Positions 32,361-46,110 are shown, counted from the stretch's first letter. The stretch is 64,000 nt of DNA from Cytospora piceicola (GCA_023375675.1 JALQBC010000026.1:124001-188000), one strand, 5' to 3'. The notes: generated by a model from the sequence alone, not told the origin. Made by a program: numbers and translations.

Positions 32361-33999
32361 ATTGCGGTTCGGATCAGGCAGACGGAAAGATGTAAATGAG
32401 GTGGTCCACTATTCCTCTATGTGATCAGAGCTTCAATGTTTATCGCAGTTTTGGTAGCTACTGTTAGGAAGTTGTTCGGGATGTGAGTAGGGACATGTGA
32501 TACAGGTGAAGCTGTAGGCTGAGGCTATGGTGAGGTCGTCATCATCGTCATTGTCGTCCTAAACCCTTGCAATTTACATGTGAGCTTTTCATGACGTCGG
32601 CCCACACGTGCAACTATAAGAACTCTCTCAATTGATTGGTCGCTGAATTGCACGACCGTTTAGAACCGTGTAAACTCGAAGAAGTCGTGTAGGGTTAGGG
32701 CAGCAATGTTATGCTTGGTTAAGCAAGGGTTAGGGATACTGGTTATATCCTCAATTTTACTGACTCTTACTCAAATAGTATATCAACACCACGAAGGAAT
32801 CATACAAGCATGGATGTAGTGCAAAAGAGCAGCAGATATCCCGACTGACATACCCGGCCGACATCCACTCTTACATTTGCAATGCCTAAATCCCGGGCGG
32901 AAGTCGGTTCAGGAGCTGTTATGTACCGGCCGATGGTCCAAGACCCGTGCCGGGTGAGAGTGACGCTGCGATCCAACCTCCCAAGTACAGTCAGTCCTCC
33001 ATCTCGACAGTAGAACTAGATAAGATGACTTAATCCTCATTCCAAAATGCTCCCATCTGATCTCGTGAACTTGCCACTCCCGCATGTTTTGAACATTAGC
33101 ATCTGGGTTCAAGACAGCCCAGAATCGCAACCACAATCATAACCATCATCGCCACCACTATACTATCACCACCACCGGTCCTCCAGCGTATGTGGATCCC
33201 AAACAGAACGTCCGAACCCCCCAGCTTCCAAACACGGCAGCTCGATAGCACACTTCACCGGCCTGTTCGAGCCCATCAGAGCACCAGCCAGTGCAGAGGT
33301 CCCCTATCTTCGCCCTCAACCCTCTCGACGGGGCCCTGCGGTTGCCACTCAGCGCCTGCCGGGCGAGCTTCGGGCACCGAACACCAGTCTCTGTACCCCA
33401 TCTGTCAGGTTCTCGCCGCAGGCTTGCCTGCGTTCCTGCGGGTCGCCCCACGGAGGAAACAAGCCCGTGAGGGCCTCATAATGGCCGACGGCGGAGGTTT
33501 TTTCTATTTGGATCTTATGTTTTAATATTGCCTACCCTCCCTCCCTTCCTGCAAGTAAGCCCGTTGTCATGCTTTCAACCTTTGTTCTAGAAGGACTTCC
33601 CGTTGATGGTGCAATTTTCGCCGGTATGAGTCCATTCCTACAATGTCATCATCCTACAAAGAACAGTATGGGAACCTTGGAACTCAGGGGTCCGAGGTTT
33701 GAGGTAAGAGTGTCTTGGTATTGGAAATTAAATATGTGTAAGTGTGTCGAAGACAGTGAGGCAATCCTGCCTCTTGAGGTATCCAGTCTGATGAACACTA
33801 GGTCCAGCCATGACTCCAAGGAAGAAGGCATGTTGAGTTATGGGCGAAGAAAAGAGTCCAGAACGGGGCCCCGTCGACAAGAGCCACCCGCGAGACCAAA
33901 AGCAAACCATCGCTCAACGCCAATGAAAGTCGGAACATGCAGTCAAGCAAAACAACTTAAACACAGACGCCGTTTACATGCACTGCCCACTCACTCGGT
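32361..33999. other. Intergenic region between Duc1 and F-box genes
   Basis: About 1.6 kb. It holds two AGGGTTAGGG decamers (32691 and 32726). Two overlapping antisense ORFs at about 33.16–33.53 kb show no family motifs. No supported gene. Confidence 0.5.
32691..32735. promoter_or_regulatory. Pair of telobox-like decamers
   Basis: AGGGTTAGGG occurs at 32691–32700 and again at 32726–32735, 35 bp apart, upstream of the Duc1 start. The copy number is far above chance for a 10-mer. They could bind a TTAGGG-repeat factor or be interstitial telomere-like scars. Confidence 0.45.
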
Positions 34000-35670
34000 C
34001 TAGTTGGGCACCAGGAACTTGTCGATGTCGACCCTCTCGAAGAAGCTGATATGGCCGAAGCCAACCCAGTACTGCGCAAGCCTGTTCTCGGAGATCAGGA
34101 GCAGCTGGGATTTGATATACCTATCTGTTGGTTCAAGACTTGTCAGTTTCCTCTTCTGTTGATAACGTCCGACTGGCTTCACGGAGGGATGCAACTCACC
34201 ATTCACAAATCCGGCCTGAGCAACATGTCCCTTGCTCTTCACCACCCTGGTACCCCTGAAGGGTTGCTCCTCGACGGTTGTCACATATCCGTCCTCACCG
34301 AGGTCTTCGGCCACGAAGGTGCATTCGCCACGGGGCACGTTGGGGTCGCCCGTCAGCTTGATGGCCTCGAGACGCCCGCGATACCTCTTGGCGTCCGCCT
34401 TGCGCTGCTGGAACTCCGCATCCGTCTCATCATCCAACCTGGAGGCATCAAAGGCCGCCTCGTCGAACGGAGCCGAATGAGTCTGGGTGATGAGCAGGAA
34501 TTCGCACCCGTGGCCGCTGTAATCACCGACCCAGATCCCTCGCCATGGTTGGTCTGCCGTTGGCGTGTACACTTCAGGGTCCAAAGTCGAGTATGTGGTG
34601 ACCTCCTCGCCAATGTGCGCGCTCATGGACGGGTGCGCGCTGGGGATGTGGCTTGGGGGCCAGGGACGGGATGCTTGGCCGATGACGCCATTCATCGACG
34701 CCGCGTCAGATTCGAGGGACCAGTCGTTGTCACCGAGCAAGTACGGGTTCATCCACCCCATGGATACACCACGGAGACCCGCGGGCCGCATTTCCATCCA
34801 CGAATGGATCCGGAAGGACTTCTCGCTAATCTCGGCCCGCCTTGTTGGGCGGTCTTCAACCGAGATCAGGTCCCCGCCGTCGCGCATGAAGTGAGCCGCC
34901 GATACCCTCTCGGAAGCGGGAATGGCTGGTGGTGGCCAGATGTTGCCGTAGGGGAATGGGAGGAGACTCCGTTCCTGGACCGCGTCCTGCGGGGCCGCGC
35001 GTGCTAGGAGGAAGTTGTTGAACATCGTGTCGGTGAACCTGTCGTCCAAGGGCATGGGCGTCTCCGCGGCCAAGCTGTTAAAGTGGGCAGGCGTGCTTGG
35101 TGAGGTCGTCGGGGCAAAGGTGAGCTTTCCAGTCCAGGGGCCGGTGCTGGCGAGGCCCTTGACAGAAGGGGTTGAAGTCCTCCTGGCCGTTCGAATGGCA
35201 TTTTCCAGGCTGTCAGCACGCAACTGCAGCACCGGCTTGTCCAGATGCAACTTCACCTCGGGCTTGAACTCGTGAATTACCACATCCTGGTCGCTCAGGC
35301 TCTGGCTGTGGTTGTTGGACTCCTCAATCTCCCTGTTGGCTAGGAGCTGGTAGCCTTCGATAACACCCCGACGCTGATCGTACCGAGCGATAACAAGTTT
35401 CCCCGTCAAGTCCCGGTCGCAGAACCAGACCTTGTACTTGGTAAGGAACCATCGTGGGTCGTGGGCGATGTACAGCTCTCGGAACGAGGCACATGGGTAT
35501 GGGGTGGTAAGCTTGACACCGGGTACATTGGACTGAACTATGCTCTGCCACAGGTGGTCTGCGATGGCGTGTGCGTTCAAAAGGCGGTTTACGAGGGATA
35601 CGGAGATCAGGTCGACGGGTTCAAGGTAAGAAAGGATGTGGTCGATCAGCTCGGATGGGAGATCGGGCAT
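34000..35670 (-). CDS. F-box protein
   Basis: Exons 34200..35670 and 34000..34124 (minus strand) encode 531 aa. The start is the ATG at 35670, which places the F-box at the extreme N-terminus (MPDLPSELIDHILSYLEPVDLISVSLVNR). The frame is also open upstream, but no better start is seen there. F-box proteins link substrates to SCF ubiquitin ligases through Skp1 (family knowledge). The long C-terminal part contains a conserved fungal pattern (WFLTKYKVWFCDRDLTGKL, RGIWVGDYSGHGCEFLLI, then LAQYWVGFGHISFFERVDID), probably the substrate-binding beta-rich domain. The 75-nt intron has GTGAGT, an ACTGAC branch and CCAACAG; it is a multiple of three with no stop, so unspliced mRNA would encode a 25-aa insertion. 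The substrate is unknown. Confidence 0.85.
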   Translation of the reverse strand: MPDLPSELIDHILSYLEPVDLISVSLVNRLLNAHAIADHLWQSIVQSNVPGVKLTTPYPCASFRELYIAHDPRWFLTKYKVWFCDRDLTGKLVIARYDQRRGVIEGYQLLANREIEESNNHSQSLSDQDVVIHEFKPEVKLHLDKPVLQLRADSLENAIRTARRTSTPSVKGLASTGPWTGKLTFAPTTSPSTPAHFNSLAAETPMPLDDRFTDTMFNNFLLARAAPQDAVQERSLLPFPYGNIWPPPAIPASERVSAAHFMRDGGDLISVEDRPTRRAEISEKSFRIHSWMEMRPAGLRGVSMGWMNPYLLGDNDWSLESDAASMNGVIGQASRPWPPSHIPSAHPSMSAHIGEEVTTYSTLDPEVYTPTADQPWRGIWVGDYSGHGCEFLLITQTHSAPFDEAAFDASRLDDETDAEFQQRKADAKRYRGRLEAIKLTGDPNVPRGECTFVAEDLGEDGYVTTVEEQPFRGTRVVKSKGHVAQAGFVNGELHPSVKPVGRYQQKRKLTSLEPTDRYIKSQLLLISENRLAQYWVGFGHISFFERVDIDKFLVPN

Positions 35671-38311
35671 GTTAATAGTGTTTGAGGTCTGCTCTATCAA
35701 TGGTAGGTCAGCTTGCGATGTTCCAACATAATGGCGAGAGGGGGGAGGACCAACCTGGTGTAGCATCTCCCATCGGAAAATCAATAGCCATGGCCAGATC
35801 TGGAGCACCATCGCTAGCAACTGAGCACGGCCGGCTCACCTCGTCCATAGTAGCCAGACCAAACATTGTTGACAAGGATTTGGAAACCCAGCGCAATTGA
35901 TAGTATCAACGTGTGATAGATGGGTAGTGGGAAGCGATAGTAGTGATTGATGATTGGTGATGTCTCGCGAGTGGCGATGGACCCACTCGAGGCCGGAACG
36001 TTGTAGTAGCACTTGAGTATAGTAGGTAGGGACGGGAGACTGGAGTATGTAATCCGTACCAGATGACGATTGTTACGATATCATCAACGAGTAAGGAAGG
36101 TAAGTAGGTAGATTTTCTCAAGAAGAGGAGATGGCAAAAAAGGTAGATGGGGCCAGGTTCGGTTATGTAGCCGGAGACAACAAGAAGAAGATGGAGTTAG
36201 TAAAGTTGAGAGGAGTCAAGTCTGTTCGGTCCTTGGTTTCAATTTGGTTGGTATGTTACGGATTCGTACTGTCCACCGATTAAGCAAAGTTGGCGGTCAA
36301 TGATGCGACCCTTGGGGAGCTTTATTATGCGATGATGCGGCACCTGAGGGGGGAGACTCGTTTCTTTGGCTTGTGCAAATGGCGTGCTAGAAGAGGCCGT
36401 ATAATAAACTTGAGCTTGAGCTCGATGCTGCTGTGGCTGACTGACAGCTTGCAGTGACTGTGCCAGTGTTCTGCAGGTGGCCTATCGCTTGTTACAGGTC
36501 AGTCTGTGCTGACTTGGAGGCGCCCAGGCACCCCAGTCAATGCTAATTCCGCGGAAGTACAGCGCTTGTTACTGCATGTATCTATCTACCGATCTACCTA
36601 GGTATCTATCGAAATGCTTGGGAACAGGAGGAGGGAAGATGCGACCTTGCCGAATCCTACCACCTGCTGGTACTCTAGGAGATACCCATTGAAGGTAGTA
36701 TTTTCTACGACTACCTAGGTACCTATGTCGGCCTTGAATAATTAAACAGGAGGAGGGTTGTGTACCAGTTCCGAGGTCTAAGTCAAGCTCAGTATATCAT
36801 CGTTCAACCCCCAGCACATACAACCCTCTACAATAACTGTAGGCATCCATTGGACCACCAATTATAGAGTGTAATCATTTACTGTGTGTATCATTAGTCC
36901 AGGTAGTAGGTTCATACTATGGACCAACTTCAAATGATGCAATTGCAAACTCAAGGGCTATGTAACAGACCAATCAGCCACGCAAGGCGACGGCGCATAC
37001 CTCGTTCACTCCGGACGCCGGCCTAGAGGGAGCACGTAGTTCATGAATATTACAGAGTGTTTGTTATCATTGAGACAGTCTGATCGGCGAAGGACTTATT
37101 CTAGGGCGTAAACGGAGGGCTTGGATATGCCAGCATCTCGCAAGATCAGCGGTCGGATAACCTTGAGTTCCAATGTCGAGACATCAAGACCTATATCAAG
37201 ACCACCTATCATTTCCATCATCGCTAACTCTCCAACAAGTAGAGTCCACTCGGTCCTAACCAGCTCATTGCCAGAAGTGCCAACACACACCAAAGACGCC
37301 GGCTCACTCGGAAGGCCTTTCGTTTCATCAAGCATTATAGGTACTCATCTCCGGAAGTTTGGATGACCTCAGACCACATCCTGCTGGTATATTGGGACAG
37401 CAGTGACGAGATCTTCTCTCACAGGTGTGTGTCGTGCATGCCGCTTTCCGTGTCAGCCTGATGTACGTAGCATGCAAGTATCGTTCTGTACCAAAGTTGT
37501 ACACAAGGCCACTCGACACACTCCAGGCGTTAGCAATAAAGGAGTGTACAATGGCACTGCTCCCATGACCAGGGAGCGAATAGCTAGAGGATCATAGGAG
37601 GTAACACCTAGATGGGCGCCGCCTTATCCGGATTCATGAGGCTCCCCGGGCCCCGGGGGGCCTCACAACCTCCGACACGCCGACATATGGGTCGTTCTCC
37701 AGACCATGATGGGCAACGCAGTCGCATGTCGTCATCTGGTGGCTCTCTGTTGGCATCTGCACAGCCAACGAGATGCTGGGCCTGAAAAAGGCGTCAGTCG
37801 AGGTCGTCAAGGTTTTGTTTGATAAAGGGCCAAGCTCGATTCGTCCGAAGAACGGCACTCCCACAGTCTGGTAAATGGCGTTTGAGCGGGCCAGCAACCG
37901 TCAACCTGGTACTGCCTTCCTCTTTGACCCTAGAAATACCGAGATGGGCAATCTAGAGAGGACATGATGGCGTGAAGGGGACATCATCAGCCAGAATCGG
38001 CTCTGCTGCCGGGCGGGATGCCTTCCATGCCCGGCCCAGATCGTCCGGATGTCCGTCCGACTGATCGCCGCGAGGCTCCTTTCGGTGGACGAGCGGTCGG
38101 TGGTTATAACCATCTTGAGCTCGAATTAGCGGTCCTTTTGCAAGCCCCTAGCAAGCCCACAAAGCAAGCAATAGCTCAGCTGATAGGAGCGCCCCTTTTG
38201 CAAGTGGTGAGTGTACCGGTAGCACAGCACGTCGTTTACTTAACCGTGGATAATTGATTATGTCCAGATAAAGATGTGATCAGCGCCCATAAAGCCCGAT
38301 CTGCCGATGTG
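35671..38311. other. Gene-poor left flank of the transposon block
   Basis: About 2.6 kb upstream of the F-box gene up to the transposon terminus. Two TACCTAGGTA palindromes (36595 and 36712). Several short ORFs at 37.1–38.26 kb have normal GC content but no recognisable motif. Base composition changes abruptly at about 38.37 kb. Confidence 0.5.
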
Positions 38312-38429
38312 CTGTCAGCGGCGATCAAGGGCTCCGAAACCTATATAGGTTATAGTGCACGGTCCAGGCGTGTTCTAATAATCTAGCTAAAACAGCTAAA
38401 CTACCTTAACAGGCTATATCTCGGCTATA
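38312..38429 (+). repeat. Left terminal inverted repeat (118 bp)
   Basis: Matches the reverse complement of 54807–54924 over its whole length. About ten differences, all C/T or G/A transitions, consistent with RIP acting separately on the two ends. Confidence 0.88.
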
Positions 38430-40586
38430 ACGTTATATATATCGTAATATATCTGTAGTATTTAGACGTAACTATAAGTAAATCTTTTAAGGAAATAGCT
38501 GCTACCTATATCTTAAGTAATTTAGTAGATAAGTTAGCTATAAATATATTTAAGGCTCGGACTTAACCGCTATTATAAACTAGGCTCGATATTAACCTTT
38601 AAACCGTTACCCCGACGTATATATAAGACCTTATAACTATTTAGTTATTTAATCGATTTTAATATAACGTTTAAAAAAACGAAATTAAAGCCTTTAAAAA
38701 CGTTATTAAAAGCGATAAAAATAATAATAAAAGCTCCGGCGGTTCCGGCCTATTAAGCCGCCCGGCCTATTACTAAACCGGCGGGAAAAGTAGCTATTAA
38801 AGCTACTACTATAAAAAAAACCTCCGGCTTTATAATACGTATAAAGCGTAGTATAAACAGGAAGAAAAAAGTCGTAATAACTTTACCGGCTATAGCTAAG
38901 GCTTAAACGAAAGAATAGGTATTATAAAATAAGGCCGAGGTATAGCTAAAGTAGTAGCCGAGCTTAAAAACGTAGTTTAACTAATAGTCTAATACTTTCG
39001 AAAGTTCTATTAATACTTCTAACTTATTTACTTTTTCTTCGCTTTAGCTATAGTAAACGCCGTTATTATTATTACTACTACGCGTTATACCTACGAAGTT
39101 TTATATAGCTATAGTTTCGAACTTTAAGTTTTTTTTAAAAAGCTAGTAAACTTTTTAAATACTATAGCCGTACCTATAGCCGTACTATAATCACCTATAT
39201 ATAAATAGTTTATTAAAGAGGTTTAAAATCGAAAAGCTATTTTAAACTATAGCTAACAGCTTAAAAGCTTAGCTAAATATCGTAATAATCGAGCGTAGTA
39301 AAACGCCGTCTTTTATATACGCCTTTATTATTACAACTAAAAAAGTAAAAAAGGAATTCGTATAAAGTAAAGATATTATTTTAAATAGCCCGAGGCTTAA
39401 TTTTAATATTATTTTTATTATAAATCTTATTAGTACTTAAACCGTATATAAACTGCTATATAAACTAACCGTAACTTTTAAATATCGGCTATAAGTACCG
39501 CTGCTACTATAGCTTATTTCTGTTCTTAGCTCGGCTTATAATATAAAAGGCCGGCCTTTATAGTAGAAGAAGGCCGTATCGTATACTTACTATATAAATA
39601 AAACTATTAACGAGAAAGAAAAGGCTTAGAAAAACGTTTAAACGATTTTAACTAATAATTAAATATATAAAAAAGCGAAATACTTTAACCGAAATAGGTT
39701 ATTATATATTTAATACTAGCTATAAGAGAAAACCGGTATATATTTATATTTACTACCTTTAAATCTAAATAGCTAAGCAGATTATATTAGATAAAGCCTT
39801 TATATAGCTATAATACCGTTACATCTTATAGTATTTAAGACGGAAAGCCGTTTATAGGTACGATAGGAACGCGAAGGCTTTACGAAAAGGTTAGTAGTAG
39901 TAAATATAAAAAAGAACTCGCCTATAGCGGTATTAACAGTTTAGCTTAGTCTAACGTTATCGCCGGCGTAAATAAATAAACAGCCTTTACTTATAGGTAC
40001 GATAAGCTTTTAAGCTATACTTAAAATACCTAAAATACCTAATATACCCGGTATCAGTAGTATATAGTTTAATATACCTTCCGGTATACCTTCCGGCTCG
40101 AATAATATATCGTCTTATTTACTAGTAAAAATTATAACGATAAAGGAAACGTTAACGAAAACTAAAGGAAAAGTACCGGCGATATAGCTATAGCCGTAAC
40201 CTATAGCTACGTTAGTTAAAGTATTACTATCGAAAGCCTTATAGATAAGTATATTAACTATTAAAAAACCTAAGATATTAAAAATAATAAGAATACTGCT
40301 TTTTAGTTCTTTACTACCGATCTTATATAGTATACTTTATAATAAACTACTTATAAAGTTCGAAAACGCGTTTCTAACACGTTAAACTAATAGTATAAAA
40401 TTAAACGATAAAGAAAAAGTAAAGGCTTTAGAAATAGTTAAAAATAAAAGTATATTAATAATATTAATTAAAGACTTAAAGGATAAATAGTTCTAGCGAT
40501 AAGATATACTTAACTAAATATATAAGCCTATAAAGGTATATATAAAACCGTTTATAAAGAAATAAAAAGGTATCGCGACTTAACGG

Positions 40587-40889
40587 TAACGCGGTAGCTA
40601 GTAGTACTAGACCTACTAACCTTACGTCGGTGTCTTTTAAAAGGTATCTCGAGTACTTATTTTAATTACTCTTTTTACTTAGATAAGAATAATATATAAC
40701 GAAGTTTTATTACTTATATTTATCCCGACGTAATTAGATTTAAATATTATCTTTTTTATCTCTTTACTTTTATTTTTATAGCCGACGGTCGTTCGAAAGT
40801 ATAGGCTTTCGGGCTTACTTTTAATTAACCTTAACATAGCGAGGCCGGTAGCTTTTAGTCTTTTATAAAAATCGCTTACCTTTACGATA
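40587..40889 (+). repeat. 5' LTR (303 bp)
   Basis: Direct repeat of 52460–52762, same length. Differences are nearly all transitions towards A/T in this copy, especially in its 3' half. Confidence 0.85.
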
Positions 40890-43800
40890 TTTAGTGTTTA
40901 CCTTATAAATCGAATATAGGTTTTATCGGCTTTTTTAGATTCTTTAATTTAATTAGACTAAAGATATTTTAAAGAATATATTAACGTTTAAAACTATATA
41001 CTTTTAAGCCGTTTAAGTATAAGACTTACCGGAACCGAAGTTTATAACCGTTAGATATTAAAGGTGTAAACTAAAGGAAGCGAGGTAAATACTCGAGCTA
41101 CGACGCCTAATACCGAATTTTACCGATTAATTCTACTTTTATTATAATATACGATAGATCGACGATATTATAGAGATAAGCTTAAGAAAGAGGGGGTTTC
41201 TTTACCTGTTATTAAACCGAATACTTATTTAAAACGAAGAAATACGGAAAAGAAGTAAGTCCCTACGGTCGAATATAACCTTATAATTTACCGGTATTAT
41301 ACTAATTAAATTAGAAATTTAAGTTTTAAGCTATTTCCTTTTTAAAAAACTTAGAAAATATTATATACGAATAGCTAAACGGTTAACTAATAAGAAAAAC
41401 AGGTTTTTTAAAAAGCCCGAAGAAGAAAAGGATTATCGCGATAGTTATACCGTTTAGTAATAGTATTAATTAAATCTATTTTACGTTTTACTTTTTAAAA
41501 TATCTTATTTAAAGTATTTTTCTTATTTCGATAGGTATCGAGGTAACTAGCGTTTATCTATCTTTATTACTATTATTCTAAATCTATATTAAATACCTTT
41601 TCCGGTAAACTTAAGATTAATTAAGTATTCTTAGGTTTTATTTAGTACTTTATTAATAGAAAGAAAGGTTTAATATATTCTTTTATTTTATTTTCTTTCT
41701 TTAAGTTTATAGTTATAGTATATTAAATACCCTTATCCGTTTTAAATAATAATTTAATATTATATAGTAAAGTTAACTATATCGACAGGTTTAATTAAAC
41801 GACTAACGAAGAAACGAAGATTAAAAATAAGCCGAAAAGAACGTTAAAAGAAAAAAGATAAAAGAAACTAAATTATCCGAATAAGAAATAAAAAAAGAAA
41901 ATATCGATAAAAGATTAACTAACCTCTTTTACTCTTTCGAGAAAAAAGACTAACGAGACTTTTATACCTTCTAATTAACCTTAAATACCGGTATATCCCC
42001 TTTTAGCTCTCTTACTAATATAATACTTAAGCCTGTTTATTAGTATCTTACTAGTCGAAAGGATTTAAGCCTTTAGTTTTAAACCCTTTAATAGTATTAA
42101 TATTACCGATTATCTTAAGCGCTATAATATTATTCGTTCGATTTTAAAGATTTCTAATTAATATACCTTAAAGATCTTAAAGATAATAGTTATAAGGCTA
42201 AAGATAATAACAGACTTTATAATATAGATATCGAACGTTTAAACTTAAGCTAATTAAGAGAAACGATTAAAGTAGACGTATAAACGTTACAATCGCTAGT
42301 AGCTTTATACCCCGGATTAAGAAAGAAAAGCTTTTATTTTTACTTATATTATTAACTTTTTAAAGTTATTTCGCTTTATTATCTTAAAGTATAATTAACT
42401 CTTTATAAAGGCTAAGAAGCGAGATTATTAAACCTGGATAGAGTTTTAAAATAAACTCTTTACTTTTTAAATTAAAAAGTTATATACCGAGCTTAAAGTT
42501 ATAGAAAATTCTTTAAAAGGCTAATCTTAGCCTTACTTAATAAATAATCTTTTAAAGCTTTATTTAATTGTTTAATATAAAGAAGAACGCAATAAAAAGA
42601 TATCCGGACGTAATATTTACGATAATCGGAAGGAACAAGATCTTATTTTCCCGGTAGTAACTTTATAAACTTATTAACCGGATCTTACGCCGGCTCTCTT
42701 TCTTAAAGATCCTACTCTTTAAGATAAGGCTATTTAATTCTATACTTAAGCCGTAGTCTTTAAGATCTTTAATAAACAAGACTTAAACCTATAGACTAGT
42801 ATTAGTCTTCCGGTTATATCCGACGATTAATATAAAAATCTTCTTAAATAACTAGATAATTTAAAGATTAGTAATACAGACCTTTAAAAAGAAATTAGTT
42901 AAAAGAACTCCTGTTTTTAATAAAATATTAATAATATCCGAAACTAAATATACGAAAAGGTTAAAGCTTAATTATATAACTATTATTAGTTACTTAAGAG
43001 TATTTTATTAAAGGACTAAATTTAGAATTTTACCTTCTCGACTAGCTTTAATAATATCGTTAGGTATATAGCTAATAGAGAATATATTAATAAGTAAAAC
43101 TTTACTGCTTACGTTTATTATTATAAGACGGAGGTTAACTAGTTTAAGAAGGATAAGACTAAGAAACTCTACTATAGGTATAAACAGAATAACTATAACG
43201 TTAATCGATACCTTTTACTTAAAAAGCTAAAAAAAGAAGGTATTTTCTTCTGTTTAGATTTAAAACGAATACTTTAGGTAATTAAAACGAAAGACGAGGT
43301 TTTTAAAGGTAAAAGAAAGCTAGTCCGGGCAGACTTAATTAGCTAATACCGTAATAAAAAGAAAGTAAAAGCTCTTTAAGTCGTTTTAATAACTTTAAAG
43401 CTTTAAGCCCGGGATAATTAAAACTAAATACCTACAGTTAAAAGGTATAAAATCTTAGTTAAACGTAAACCCTAATTCCGAAGTAATTTTAAGTATATTG
43501 TCGATAAGCTACCTTATAATTCTATAAATAACTTTAATAATAATAATACGAATATTAGGTTAATTTAAGCGATTATTAATTAAGGTAGTATTTTAGATAT
43601 ATCTTCCGGATATATACTACTTAAAAAGCTAACTATTACCGTCTTTTTAATAACGATTTTTAATATTAAAAAGTAAAGAAAAGTTTTTAACGTTAATAAT
43701 TAAACTTAAGTTAACGATAGCGTTATTAAAAGGCGAAAGATTACTTAAGTCGAAGACGAAGTTTTAAAAACCGTTATTCGGAATATTCTAATATTTAGAG

Positions 43801-45469
43801 ATTAAGCTAAAAGGAAGGCTAAAAAGAATAATATTAATTAACCGCCTTTAAAAAAAAACCTATAGATAAAAGTACGAAACGCTATTCTAGACTTTAAAAA
43901 AATATTAGTTAATCGGTTTTTTTATACTTTTAAAGGATATACTTAAGATAAAATCTTTTAAATACGCCTCGATTTTAGAAATAGTATTATCTATTATATT
44001 TAAATACTTTAAAATAGTAGAATAAAGATTATTTATCTTAATTATAAAAAGAGCTAAAACTTAAACGACAGAGTAAATAATTAACTTAAAGTTTTAAACG
44101 TAATAATAATCTAATAAAAGGATAAGTCTTTACGATAAAACTAGCTCGGTTTCGACTCGATTAAGTCTTTCTTTAAAAACTAAAAAGTTTTTAATACTTA
44201 AGTTAATATAATTAAAGTATATCTTCGTTAAAGAGTTACTAATATAAATATTTATACCGAAAGACTTTAAAAGAGTATTATTCCGGTTTACTACTTTACT
44301 ATTTAAATCGGATTTAAAGGTAGTAATACTTAGCTATCGATACTTAATACCGAAGCCGAACTTAACCTTTTAAAAGTAAGTATTTATAATAAGTACGGAC
44401 TTCCGGTTGTTTAAACCGATATCGGTTCTTAAGCGTACGATAAAGGAAAAATTAACTTTTTAAACGTTTTTAAAACCTCGGTTTAAATCGGAGGTTATTA
44501 TAAGTAAGTCGTCTTTTACGTAATAAAGGACCGAATTATAAAGATAAACTATAATATCTTTCTCGGGATATTATTTATCCTTTAAATAAAGTTTACTTTC
44601 GAATATTCGCTTAATAACTTACTTAAAGCTAATTTTCGTTTTAAAGGTATTAAACTAGTCGTTATAGTAAAAAGTAAGCTTAAAACTCTTATTTAAATTA
44701 ACTTTTATTTAAAAAGTAAACTTAAAAAAAACTAAAGCTTAATAGTTATACTTTCGAAGGGCGCGACGTTATTAATAATAAAAACGTCTTTACTTAAGTT
44801 TCCGACTAACTCGAACTAAGTAATACTTTTATTTTTTCCTTATCCGATAAGGATATACTTATATTCGTTTTAGTAGTATTTAAAATAATTAAAATAAAAT
44901 TTATAAATATATACTTTTTTATTTAGTAAAAGGAAAACTACCGTTACTTTTATAATTAGTATAAGCGATAAACTAAAAAACTATAAAAGAAAGGTTTTAA
45001 CTTACCTTTCTTTTAAAAGTAAACACGTCGGGCTATTAAAGAGATAATAAAGATAGTTAATATTTTTTATAAAAGAGTTACTTTTAAAGTTAAACTAGTT
45101 AATAATTTAAAGCTAAACAGCTTTATTTTAAAAGGAAATCCGATATAGAAAGTAAAGAAAGTCGAAGCGGTTAAAGCTAATTAAGCTAAGTTACTATTTA
45201 GTAAATACGACTTTTAGATTTAGCCGAAGTTTTCGGATATCGAACTTAAAAGCCGATTAATAAAAAAAAAGTAAAAGAAAATATTAAAAACTAGTTATAA
45301 TAATTTTAATCCGGCTAAAGTAAAGATATTCCGGTATATATTAATTAACCGGGAAAAGAGTTTAATATAAAATTAATCCGAGATTAAAGAAATTATCGAA
45401 AAGGTTACCCCTTTTTAAGTTATTCGAACCGTTTTTTATAACGTTTTTTAGTTAAAAAATATCTCGATC

Positions 45470-46110
45470 TCTTATACTTTTAAGTCGAAAACTTTAAAGC
45501 TATTTAAAAAATATTTAAAAAGACGGATTATCGAGAATAGTTATAGTTTATACTATAATCGTTAGTTTTTAATTTAAAAGAAAAATAGTAGCCTCCGTTT
45601 TATTAATAACGTTTAAAAGTATAATACGTTTATAATTAAAGACGTTTTTATACTGTTAGTAGCTAATTAATTCTTTAAAGAGTTTATAATATATAAGATT
45701 TTATTTCTCTTCGACTTTTTTTTTAAATACGATTAAGTTAAGCTTTATCTAAATAATTAAAATATAATAACTTTTACTATTCTTTTAAGTCTCTTCCGGA
45801 TATATACCTTACCGATAAAAGCGATAAACTTTATTATTTAATTTATAAGGATTATAGTCCGATTATTATACGACTTAATTTCTTATATTTATTAGGCTTT
45901 CTTTAACGATATTACTATTAAAGGTCTGGAGTTAACCTATTTAAATAAAATATTAAAAGAGCTCTCAGATATCTGCTATTATATTATAAAATATATTTAT
46001 AACCTTAATTAAGTCCTTTTTAATACCGAACTAGTAAAAACAACGATTTCGGATATTAAATTTAAATAGTATCGAAGGCGGGTAGATATTATCGGATATA
46101 TATATAGATC
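45470..46110 (+). pseudogene. Reverse transcriptase domain relic
   Basis: On the + strand, fragments resembling NRWFLV-K, SLRFI, DLY/FDF and FNDIAIKGL-TYLDKILKEL occur in correct order with interrupting TAA/TAG codons that RIP would create from CAA/CAG/TGG. Identification rests on my reading through those stops, so boundaries are approximate. Confidence 0.6.
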
